Shown here: piece after piece, positions 1 through 8,367 of the stretch
How the letters are laid out: each line of letters begins with the position of its first letter
Position numbering within the stretch: the stretch's first letter is position 1
Assembly: GCA_003116975.1 (NCBI GenBank)
Contig: BGKB01000140.1
Span: 1-64,000 of the forward strand
Direction of reading: 5' to 3'
Source of the DNA: Aurantiochytrium sp. KH105
Lineage: Eukaryota; Sar; Bigyra; Thraustochytrida; Thraustochytriidae
DNA: 64,000 bases
Made by a program: the position numbers and the translations under genes
Notes under the pieces: generated by a model
Told to the model about the DNA's origin: nothing
Databases searched by the model: none
Seen by the model: the letters and a program-made list of their open reading frames with translations, nothing else

Positions 1-1701
1 GTCAGCGCCGTGGTTGCGGTAGTGAAAGAGCGAAATGTTGAAGCGACGACCCGAAGACGAGTGGACCTTTTCCAGGAACTCGCGAAGCGCGCCCGGGCGC
101 TCAGGAAACTCAAAGCGGAAGAGACGCTCCTCGCCCGGTCGCAAAGCACGGCCTCCAGCCATGTACCGCACATGGGTCTTGGCGAGATCGTTCTCTTGCA
201 AATCGTGCACCTTGTAGTCTTCCACAGCCATGAGTTCTCCCATGACCTTTTCACGATCCTCCACCGAGGCCGCTTGAAAGTTCAAAATCACATTGGCCGA
301 GCCCTCGTTGCTCGGATCGTAGCGGTACGAGAACTCCGTCACGTTGCGCGGGTACACCATATTGTAAAGGTCCCAAAAGGAGCCACGCTTCTCCGGAATC
401 TCAATGGCAACCAGGTTTTCCGAGGAATCAGCGCGCTCCGAGACGTACCGAAGGCGGTCAAAGTCCATGTTGGCGCCGGATGCCACCGCCACAAGCGTTT
501 TGCCCTGGACACCCGTTGTCGCCACATAGCGCACAAGGCCAGCGATACTCAACGCTCCAGCGGGCTCGAACACTGTACGCGTGTCGTTAAAGCCGGCCTT
601 GATAGCCGCGCAAATCTCGTCCGTCGTCACCGTCACCATTCCGTTGCACAGCTCCTTGACAAGGGCAAAGGTGTTCGAACCAACGGTGCGCACCGAAGCA
701 CCGTCAGCAAAGAGGCCCACCTGGCTCAGCGTCGTGACTTTACCAGCAGCTAGCGACGCCGTCATGCCTGCCGCATCCTCGGCCTCCACGCCAATCATGT
801 GCACATGCGGGAGAACCTTTTTGATGTAGGTCGACACGCCGGCCAGCAGACCGCCACCACCGACACAGCAAAAGATGGCTTCCAGATTCTGCTGGTTCTC
901 GTTCGGCAACTGCTTGACAATCTCCATGCCGATCGTTCCCTGGCCGCAGATCACCATCGGATCGTCAAAAGGATGGATCAGCGTACGACCCTCGGCCGCA
1001 AGCCGCATCGCCTCCGCCTGCGCCTCGTCGTAGTTGTTCCCCACGAGAAGCACGTTGCCGCCGTACTTGCGCACGGCATCGACCTTGATACGCGGCGTCG
1101 CCTTGGGCATACAGATCACTGCGTCGATGCCCAGGTTTTGAGCACTCAGCGCAACACCCTGCGCATGGTTTCCCGCCGAGCAGGCCACGATACCCTTTTC
1201 GAGCCGTTCCCGCGGCAGGCTTATGATCTTGTTGTACGCGCCACGCAGCTTGAATGAATGCACGGGCTGCTGGTCCTCGCGCTTCAGGAACACGTCGTTG
1301 CCAAGGATGCGCGACAGTGTTGAAGCGTACTGGAGATCCGTCTCTTTCGAAACGTCATACACTACGCTCTGAGCCGCGAGGATTCCGCGCAGGTACTCAT
1401 CGATGAGCGCCTCCTTTTTCAACAAATCTAGCCCACTTTCCATGCGGCTAAAAGGCTTTTGCGCCGTAAGGCTCTCGGAGAGGTCTGGAGGCCACGTTCC
1501 CGAGGTCGTCCGCGCAATATTGCTGCCTGGCGTCGCCAGCTTCGACGTACCATTGCCGTCCCCGCTACCGCTTGAGCTCGACGACCATCGCTTTTGCTGC
1601 TCGCGGCACCCCAGCGCAACGCCTCCCACGGCCCTAGGCAGCGCCACCTCGGCGACGCTGCGCAGGCTGCCCTGCCGCCACACGCTCGTAGTTGATGCCA
1701 T
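1..1701 (-). CDS. ILV1: Threonine dehydratase, biosynthetic (3' end off window)
   Basis: PLP enzyme that deaminates threonine to 2-oxobutyrate, the committed step of isoleucine synthesis. The reading frame runs open from ATG at 1701 to the window edge (567 codons seen), so the C-terminus is missing. Visible: a Ser/Arg-rich N-terminus (about residues 1-60) that looks like a mitochondrial presequence; the PLP-lysine motif HSFKLRGAY with Lys at about residue 151; SAGNHAQGVA; the phosphate-binding GGGG loop at 281-284; then a C-terminal regulatory ACT-like half with LHVRYMAGGR and NISLFHYRNHGAD, which closely follows E. coli IlvA. Isoleucine feedback through the ACT half is expected from the family. 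The gene is divergent to the MARCKS-like gene. No internal stop or intron was seen. The frame is confirmed at both ends; only the last part of the regulatory domain lies outside. Confidence 0.95.
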   Translation of the reverse strand, partial: MASTTSVWRQGSLRSVAEVALPRAVGGVALGCREQQKRWSSSSSGSGDGNGTSKLATPGSNIARTTSGTWPPDLSESLTAQKPFSRMESGLDLLKKEALIDEYLRGILAAQSVVYDVSKETDLQYASTLSRILGNDVFLKREDQQPVHSFKLRGAYNKIISLPRERLEKGIVACSAGNHAQGVALSAQNLGIDAVICMPKATPRIKVDAVRKYGGNVLLVGNNYDEAQAEAMRLAAEGRTLIHPFDDPMVICGQGTIGMEIVKQLPNENQQNLEAIFCCVGGGGLLAGVSTYIKKVLPHVHMIGVEAEDAAGMTASLAAGKVTTLSQVGLFADGASVRTVGSNTFALVKELCNGMVTVTTDEICAAIKAGFNDTRTVFEPAGALSIAGLVRYVATTGVQGKTLVAVASGANMDFDRLRYVSERADSSENLVAIEIPEKRGSFWDLYNMVYPRNVTEFSYRYDPSNEGSANVILNFQAASVEDREKVMGELMAVEDYKVHDLQENDLAKTHVRYMAGGRALRPGEERLFRFEFPERPGALREFLEKVHSSSGRRFNISLFHYRNHGAD

Positions 1702-1832
1702 TTTCTCTGCTGCGTTTCTTGGACTTCTCGCGCCACCGCCGCCGCTACGCGCGCGCTTGCTGTCTGTCCGCTCGCTGGTTTGCAAGCCTGCGCGCCTGCC
1801 GACGGCCCTGCTCGTCGACGCCGCCACAAGAC

Positions 1833-1866
1833 GCGACGCGACACGACACGACACGACACGACACGC
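1833..1866. repeat. (ACACG)n / (GCGAC)n microsatellite
   Basis: Pentanucleotide array of GACAC/GACGC units, about 130-170 bases upstream of the threonine dehydratase ATG. Confidence 0.9.
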
Positions 1867-2844
1867 GCTGGAGTGGCTTGAGTGATTGATTTGACGGCCG
1901 GAGCAAGGCAACTTCAGCAAAATGCGGCGAACACACCAGCAACATTGCCCACTGGAACCGACCTCTGGATGGACAGACAGATAGATCGACGCCTGTCATT
2001 TTCGTTAATCGAGGGGCCGCGCAGGGTTGAGGGAATCCGCGCACGGTCGAGGGGATGGGGTTTATCAACGAGGTATTTTTGGCAAGTTATGCACAACGAA
2101 GACGCAAGTGACACTTGTGGCGTTCGCTGCCTTGGACCTCGTTTAGCAAGCAAGCGCACTTGCTTGCATTGTATCATGACTCGGTCATCGAGGTCATTCT
2201 CTTGTTCGCCTTGCGACACGTTATACCTACGTTCATCACTTGACCGTGCGAAAGGCTTGAGATGGACGGTTCGGAAGCGCTCGCCCGCCCTTTCTACATT
2301 ACATTCCAATGAGCACATCAACTTTCATCATTGACGCTTGGTCCTCCGCTCTCGTCTAAAATGTCGAGCCCTAGCCGCTCGTCTGCATCCATCTCTCGCT
2401 GTTCACGTCCTTCCGAGCAGTGGCACGATGTCTGACTGTACGTCAGCCAGCCTGTGGCAGCTACGGCTGGCTGCAGCTGCAGCTGCTTGTGCTGATCGAT
2501 TAAAATTAACAAATCGATTGATGGATTGATTGACTGACTCGAATTGACTGCCATTGATGGCAGTGGTGGATACAAACGACAAGCCGCCGCGCCAACAGCC
2601 GCACGATAAGTATAGTCATTGCAAGAAGAGGTAGTAGTAGTAACTCGAAGGACAGCACAACAAAGGCACAAGAAGAAGAGCAGAAGAGCAACGTCTGGGC
2701 CGAAGCGAGCGGAGGCTGGCGGGGACGAGCGAAGGACGGCGCAGCGGGGCTGAAAGGTCGGGCACGAAGGCCACGAGAGCACGAAGGCGTCGGCCTGCAA
2801 CGGGATCCGCGCCGCGGGCAGAGGAAGCCTCGCTCGCCCGCTCG

Positions 2845-2893
2845 GTCGTTCGTTCGCTCGTTCGTTCGTACGCACGCACGCACGCACGCACGC
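2845..2893. repeat. (CGTT)n-(CGCA)n microsatellite
   Basis: Tetranucleotide array about 140-190 bases upstream of the MARCKS-like start. The CGCA phase on the sense strand also occurs upstream of TIM23. Confidence 0.9.
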
Positions 2894-3031
2894 CAGAGGG
2901 TGAGATCGATCGGCTGCGAAGCTCGAGCACCTTGGCGACAGCGAGTCCTACGTGGCCAAGACATCTCACAACAACGTGCAGAGAAGAGGGCAAGCGGTGG
3001 TTAGCGACCAGCCTTTTCTAATCTTGGCAGA

Positions 3032-3949
3032 ATGGGCAATTTTCGCTCTTGCCTCGAGCAAGAGGACGATCTTGCGCCACCCTTGAACGCGAACGCTTCT
3101 AGCCGCAACACCGCGGCGGCCTCTAGTGCTCGTAGCGCGCCAAAGGAATCTTCTCAACAGCAGCAGGACCAGCAATCGAAAACTTCGACGTCGACCACGA
3201 ACGGGGATGACAAAGCTCCTCCCTCGTATGTCGAAGCCGCGAAAGCGGCCCAAAGCACAGACACCTCCAAGACTGCTGAGACGAAGCCGGTGACTTCTGA
3301 CACCTCCAAGGACACCACGTCGGCTCCCAAGGAAGAGACCAAGTCTGCTGCTCCCAAGGAGGAGGTCAAACCCGTTGTTCCCAAGGAGGAGGCCAAGCCC
3401 GTTGTTCCCAAGGAGGAGGCCAAGCCCGTTGTTCCCAAGGAAGAGGCCAAGCCCGTTGCTCCCAAAGAAGAGGCAAAACCCGTTGCTCCCAAAGAAGAGG
3501 CAAAGTCTGTTGCTCCCAAGGAAGAGACCAAGCCTGTTGCTGCGGCCACTGCTTCTAAGGAAGAGACTAAGCCTGCTGCCCTCAAGGAGGAAACCAAACC
3601 CCCTGCTGCCCCCAAGGAGGAAAGCAAGTCCGCTGCTGACGCTTCTACTTCCAAGGAGGCGGAGAAGCCTTCTTCTGCTGCTGCTGATGCCGATGCTGCG
3701 CCTGCGCCTGCGCCTGCTGCTACCGAAGCCGTCGAGGCGGAGAAGCCTGCTGCCGAGGCCCAGGATACTTCTGAGGTTTCGCAAGCAAAGACTGAGGAGG
3801 ACGCTTCTGGGTCCAGCGCCACCGACGCCGCTGCCTCTGCTACTGCAGCGGCCACGACCGCTGCAGCCGCTGGAAGCACGGCTGGAGCTAGCGGTGCCAG
3901 CAAGAGCAAGAAAAAGAAGAACAAGAAGAAGAAGAAGGGTAAGAAGTAA
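3032..3949 (+). CDS. MARCKS-like lipidated low-complexity protein
   Basis: No family is recognised by homology; the features come from the sequence alone. The 305-residue protein begins MGNFRSC, a good N-myristoylation signal (Gly2, Ser6) with an adjacent palmitoylatable Cys7. A PPSY motif (residues 63-66) fits WW-domain binding. Residues 99 to about 203 are a nine-residue repeat of the form PKEEAKPVV (about eight tight copies, a 27-bp coding minisatellite), followed by Ala/Pro/Glu-rich sequence. The C-terminus is a polylysine tail (about 16 residues, nearly all Lys). Acyl N-terminus plus basic tail resembles the electrostatic-switch design of MARCKS proteins, so inner-leaflet plasma-membrane attachment is likely. 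Other frames over this gene are also open because of the low complexity. The + frame is preferred for its ATG context and coherent end motifs. Confidence 0.75.
   Translation: MGNFRSCLEQEDDLAPPLNANASSRNTAAASSARSAPKESSQQQQDQQSKTSTSTTNGDDKAPPSYVEAAKAAQSTDTSKTAETKPVTSDTSKDTTSAPKEETKSAAPKEEVKPVVPKEEAKPVVPKEEAKPVVPKEEAKPVAPKEEAKPVAPKEEAKSVAPKEETKPVAAATASKEETKPAALKEETKPPAAPKEESKSAADASTSKEAEKPSSAAADADAAPAPAPAATEAVEAEKPAAEAQDTSEVSQAKTEEDASGSSATDAAASATAAATTAAAAGSTAGASGASKSKKKKNKKKKKGKK
3324..3540 (+). repeat. 27-bp coding minisatellite
   Basis: Tandem 27-bp units encoding PKEE(A/T/V)K(P/S)(V/A)(V/A) inside the MARCKS-like gene. Copies differ mostly by synonymous or Val/Ala changes, so copy number is likely polymorphic. 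Confidence 0.85.
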
Positions 3950-4975
3950 GGTCTTACTTGACTCGTTTCAACGCGTGAAAGTTCCAACGACAGCGATAAC
4001 ATCCACAAGAACAACGACATTATCAACGACGACAACTCATGACCTCGTCGTCAAACTATCTCTGAGACGATGCTTTCGTCTTGGCCAGCTGACCCATCTG
4101 GCGTATAGTGACTGGCGTGGTTCTCGTTAAAGTGCCCGGATAGATTGACATACAAGGAAACAAGCCAAAACCATATTGACGCATGGTCTTTGCCCTTTGT
4201 CTTCTCCTTGTTTCCTCATCTGCCACTTCTTGCCATCAATGGTGCAACCAGGCATCGACTCTGGTCCTCCAGTTGCGAGATACGGAGAAGGTTAGTTCTA
4301 CTAGTCTTGGAAAGAAGAAAAGAAAAAAAGGAAAAGTTACAGTGCATGCTTGTTGAGATTGAAGTTTCTTGGTGTAAGCCTACTCTATATCGAATTTAAA
4401 CTAAAAAGCACCCAAGGCAGAATTTTGCTATTTGCCAAGTCATCACATCAGAAAAGGATAAAAAGCTGCTTCGACTCTATTTGGGAAAGCTTCGCGATGA
4501 TCCAGGCTAGGCTAGGCTAGACTAGGCTAGGCTTGGCGAAAGACTTGACAAGGTATAGGGATTGCCTCGACAGGGCTCAGCTTCCCTAAAAGAGTCGTCA
4601 AGGGACAAATGTGTGCTTGCTGCCAACAGTTGCGCACTTAAGAAGGCAACCTGTATTTTGAGGGGCGAGGGGAAAAGAAGGTGGTGAAGAGGAATGAAGA
4701 GTGGCAACGTTTGGACCACTTGAGCGGGTGGCGACAGCATGACACATCTGCTGTGCTCGCGATACGTAAAACGAGCTGTTTGGTTTGTGACTTCGTGAAC
4801 ATGCCGCGACCGGGGTGTGAGTGCTGCTCTCACGTCATGGCAAAGATAAACGCGAGTAGAAAGGCCGGCGGCGGTAACATGGATGGGACATGATGAACTG
4901 CATGCAGACAGACAGGCAGGTAGGCAAACAATCGATCAATCAATCAATCAATCAAGCAGTCAACCAATCAATCAA
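3950..4975. other. Convergent intergenic region
   Basis: The 3' flanks of the MARCKS-like gene (+) and TIM23 (-) meet here. The region contains a (CTAGG)n pentanucleotide run at about 4503-4535 and an (AATC)n run at about 4931-4980 that abuts the TIM23 stop. No gene was seen. Confidence 0.6.
4503..4535. repeat. (CTAGG)n microsatellite
   Basis: About six imperfect CTAGG units. Not a telomere repeat. Confidence 0.85.
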
Positions 4976-5502
4976 TCAATAGAGCAATGAACGGCCCGAG
5001 CCACGCATGAAGCTACGAGCAGTCGTGAGGCCAGCCACGGCCGTGCCACCAATGATGCCAGCGAGAGCCATCGTCTTGGGGCCCTGCGTGCACTTGTACA
5101 AGAGGCCAGTCAGAGTGGCGGCGAGGACAGGGTTGACAATCTCGTCGCCGCCCACATAGTCTTCAATGTGCATGGTCTCGGTGGCGGCCTCGATGCACGA
5201 GTACATCATGGCAACGGCGCCGAGAGCGTTACCAAAGCGGGAACCGTAGCGACCGGACTTGTTGAGGATGCTGTTGACGCGGATCTTGAACTTGGAGCTC
5301 GGCGCGGTCATGAGGCCATTCACCACACCGTAGGCACCTCCCACGCCGATGCCTCCGAGGTAGGCGATGCCGCTGTTGTAGCACATGCGCTCGTGCCAGG
5401 CCTTGGGCTCATAGTGCAAGTACTCCGGCTTGTAAGCGCCGGTGCCGACGCCGCCCTGGGCGCCAGCCCCGAACATGGGCGAGAGGGTCGAGGGGTTCAC
5501 GG
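4893..5502. repeat. 610-bp segment duplicated at 6314-6923 (copy 1)
   Basis: Bases 4893-5502 reappear at 6314-6923 (constant offset 1421) with no difference that I could find by eye. This copy sits in the intact TIM23 gene and its 3' flank. Confidence 0.9.
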
Positions 5503-5623
5503 CGCCAAGGTTGGCGAACGGGTTCGGGGCCTGGTAGCTGTAGCCGCCATAGTCGTTGGCTGCGCCGCCCTCAGCGCCGCCCATGGCGTACATGTCGCCG
5601 GAATCGCGTTCCTCGGTCGTCAT
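4976..5623 (-). CDS. TIM23: Mitochondrial inner-membrane translocase subunit Tim23
   Basis: Channel-forming subunit of the presequence translocase of the inner mitochondrial membrane. It is 215 residues from ATG at 5623, close to the usual family length (human about 209). The N-terminal third (residues 1-70) is Gly/Ala/Pro-rich and faces the intermembrane space. The Tim17/22/23 core follows: a glycine-rich first helix (YLGGIGVGGAYGVVNGL), the KFKIRVNSILNKSGRYGSRFGN loop typical of Tim23 rather than Tim17 or Tim22, then three more hydrophobic helices ending in GIIGGTAVAGL. The stop codon falls in a TTGA tetranucleotide run, which supplies stops in every frame. A second, 5'-truncated copy lies at 6397-6923. 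Confidence 0.93.
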   Translation of the reverse strand: MTTEERDSGDMYAMGGAEGGAANDYGGYSYQAPNPFANLGAVNPSTLSPMFGAGAQGGVGTGAYKPEYLHYEPKAWHERMCYNSGIAYLGGIGVGGAYGVVNGLMTAPSSKFKIRVNSILNKSGRYGSRFGNALGAVAMMYSCIEAATETMHIEDYVGGDEIVNPVLAATLTGLLYKCTQGPKTMALAGIIGGTAVAGLTTARSFMRGSGRSLLY

Positions 5624-6312
<689 letters not shown>

Positions 6313-6313
6313 N

Positions 6314-6923
6314 ATGAACTGCATGCAGACAGACAGGCAGGTAGGCAAACAATCGATCAATCAATCAATCAATCAAGCAGTCAACCAATCAATCAATCAA
6401 TAGAGCAATGAACGGCCCGAGCCACGCATGAAGCTACGAGCAGTCGTGAGGCCAGCCACGGCCGTGCCACCAATGATGCCAGCGAGAGCCATCGTCTTGG
6501 GGCCCTGCGTGCACTTGTACAAGAGGCCAGTCAGAGTGGCGGCGAGGACAGGGTTGACAATCTCGTCGCCGCCCACATAGTCTTCAATGTGCATGGTCTC
6601 GGTGGCGGCCTCGATGCACGAGTACATCATGGCAACGGCGCCGAGAGCGTTACCAAAGCGGGAACCGTAGCGACCGGACTTGTTGAGGATGCTGTTGACG
6701 CGGATCTTGAACTTGGAGCTCGGCGCGGTCATGAGGCCATTCACCACACCGTAGGCACCTCCCACGCCGATGCCTCCGAGGTAGGCGATGCCGCTGTTGT
6801 AGCACATGCGCTCGTGCCAGGCCTTGGGCTCATAGTGCAAGTACTCCGGCTTGTAAGCGCCGGTGCCGACGCCGCCCTGGGCGCCAGCCCCGAACATGGG
6901 CGAGAGGGTCGAGGGGTTCACGG
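6314..6923. repeat. 610-bp segment duplicated from 4893-5502 (copy 2)
   Basis: Flanked on both sides by an N (6313 and 6924) and by GAAA tracts. It appears identical to copy 1. The sharp ends at N positions point to scaffold construction rather than a genomic event. Confidence 0.9.
6397..6923 (-). pseudogene. Truncated TIM23 copy, probable assembly duplicate
   Basis: Encodes residues from about 42 to 215 of Tim23 with no seen difference from the upstream gene, and lacks the first 41 codons and any promoter. The 5' break coincides with the N at 6924. If the duplication is real this is a 5'-truncated pseudogene. More likely it is the same locus placed twice. Confidence 0.75.
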
Positions 6924-6924
6924 N

Positions 6925-7053
<129 letters not shown>

Positions 7054-8367
7054 GCAAACAAAGGCAAAGGCGAAGCAGCGACAGCAGGCCTGAGCAGCAG
7101 TATTCGTAATAAGCAGAGCCGGGCGTACAGACGCAAGCAGAGAGAGACAAGCACTAGGAGCTCAAGCAGGGGAGCTCGGGAACGGAGATGGGAGCAGCAG
7201 GAGCAGCAGCAGCAGCAACAGCAGTAGCAGCAGCAAAAGCAGCAGCGACTCGGACGAGCAGGTCACACGAGCGGCAAGGGTGCAGGTGGCGACGAGCCAG
7301 CCAGCCAGGACGTGCAGACGTGAGCAGATCGCCCGAAGCAGATAGATGGACGCTGCAAGGATGGGAGGGATCCCGAGGCTGACTGGTTTTGGGTTTTGGA
7401 TTTTGGTTTCTGGCGACTCTTCTCCATCGCTCAGCCAGATGCGAGCGAACCCGGAGGTCGTGTAACTCGTTCGTCCTGGACGATTGATAGGCACGTGGCC
7501 AAGAGGCGAATTAAATTCATCGTGTCAGTGGCAGATAGGCTAGACGGCAGGAAAGATGTCGCCCTCGCCAAAGCCGACTGGCTGGTCAACTTGGTAAATA
7601 TGTATGACGCTGCTGCTGCTGGCTGCAGTCTGAGTGGCAGCTGCACTGCAGCTGCTGGTTGGTTGGTTGATAAACGAAGTGATTAGCAAAAGTCTCTCCT
7701 GGAGGTATGGTACGTACTACAACCTGTGGCATCTTCATCCTATAGATGCATTCTCGGTTCTGCCGGCCGGCCGTCGCACTGTCGTCCGTAGACCCCGGCC
7801 CCACGGTTGACGGTATTACCGCGGTATGGGAAGCCTCTCTCCCACCGCGATCGACCACGCACTACTGTCGATGCGCCGCTGCTCCCACTGGACCCACGCA
7901 GGCAGCTGCAGGCTGAGGCAGGCGAGCGAGGCCTCCTTATCTTGCTGACAGTCAGCGAGTCGTAAGCTAAGCATGATGTGGGTGCCCCTGTCTCTGCCTC
8001 ACGCCCTCCTCTCTCCCCCTCTCACAGGAGCAGCCCCGCCCAAGCTTCGGCCAGCCAGGGCGCAGCGGCGCAGCGCGGGCCGGAGAGAGATCACTCGATA
8101 GATCGGCCGGGCGACGAGCGAGCGAGCGAGGGATCTGCGCACGCACGCGCAGGGGCGGAACCTAGTAGGCCTGGGTCTAGCTAGGCCTTCTGGTAGCGTG
8201 GTCGTGCACCGCCAAGCCGAGCCGAGCCCTGCTTGGCGAGGTGGACCCGACGCTCGATGCTGGCAGGCAAAGCGCCAACCCTCGAGGGCGCGAGGGAGGA
8301 GCGAGGGACCAGCACGAAGGCCCAAGGAGAGGTCGCCAGGAGAACGGGCGAGGGCAAGCTCGAGAGG
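7054..8367. other. Lipase 5' flank
   Basis: Contains an imperfect CAG/CAA array (about 7191-7247), several CAGCTG/CTGCAG-rich patches near 7610-7660 and 7900, and a (GCGA)n run near 8113-8131. No gene was recognised. Confidence 0.6.
7191..7247. repeat. Imperfect (CAG)n array
   Basis: Trinucleotide array with CAA, TAG and AAAG interruptions, upstream of the lipase. Confidence 0.85.

Larger units (their letters stand above)
1702..3031. other. Divergent intergenic region with short tandem repeats
   Basis: This is the shared 5' flank of threonine dehydratase (-) and the MARCKS-like gene (+). It holds an (ACACG)n block at about 1833-1866, a TTGA/GATT-rich patch near 2500-2545 and a (CGTT)n/(CGCA)n block at about 2845-2893. 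The open frames here are low-complexity and resemble no family. I see no gene. Confidence 0.6.

Noticed and set aside
2966-4035. Antisense frames of 272 and 293 codons over the MARCKS-like gene
   Set aside because: Both are produced by the 27-bp repeat and Ala/Lys-rich code. The sense frame has coherent end motifs.
4503-4535. Telomere-like CTAGG run
   Set aside because: Unit and length do not match TTAGGG-type telomeres, and genes continue on both sides.
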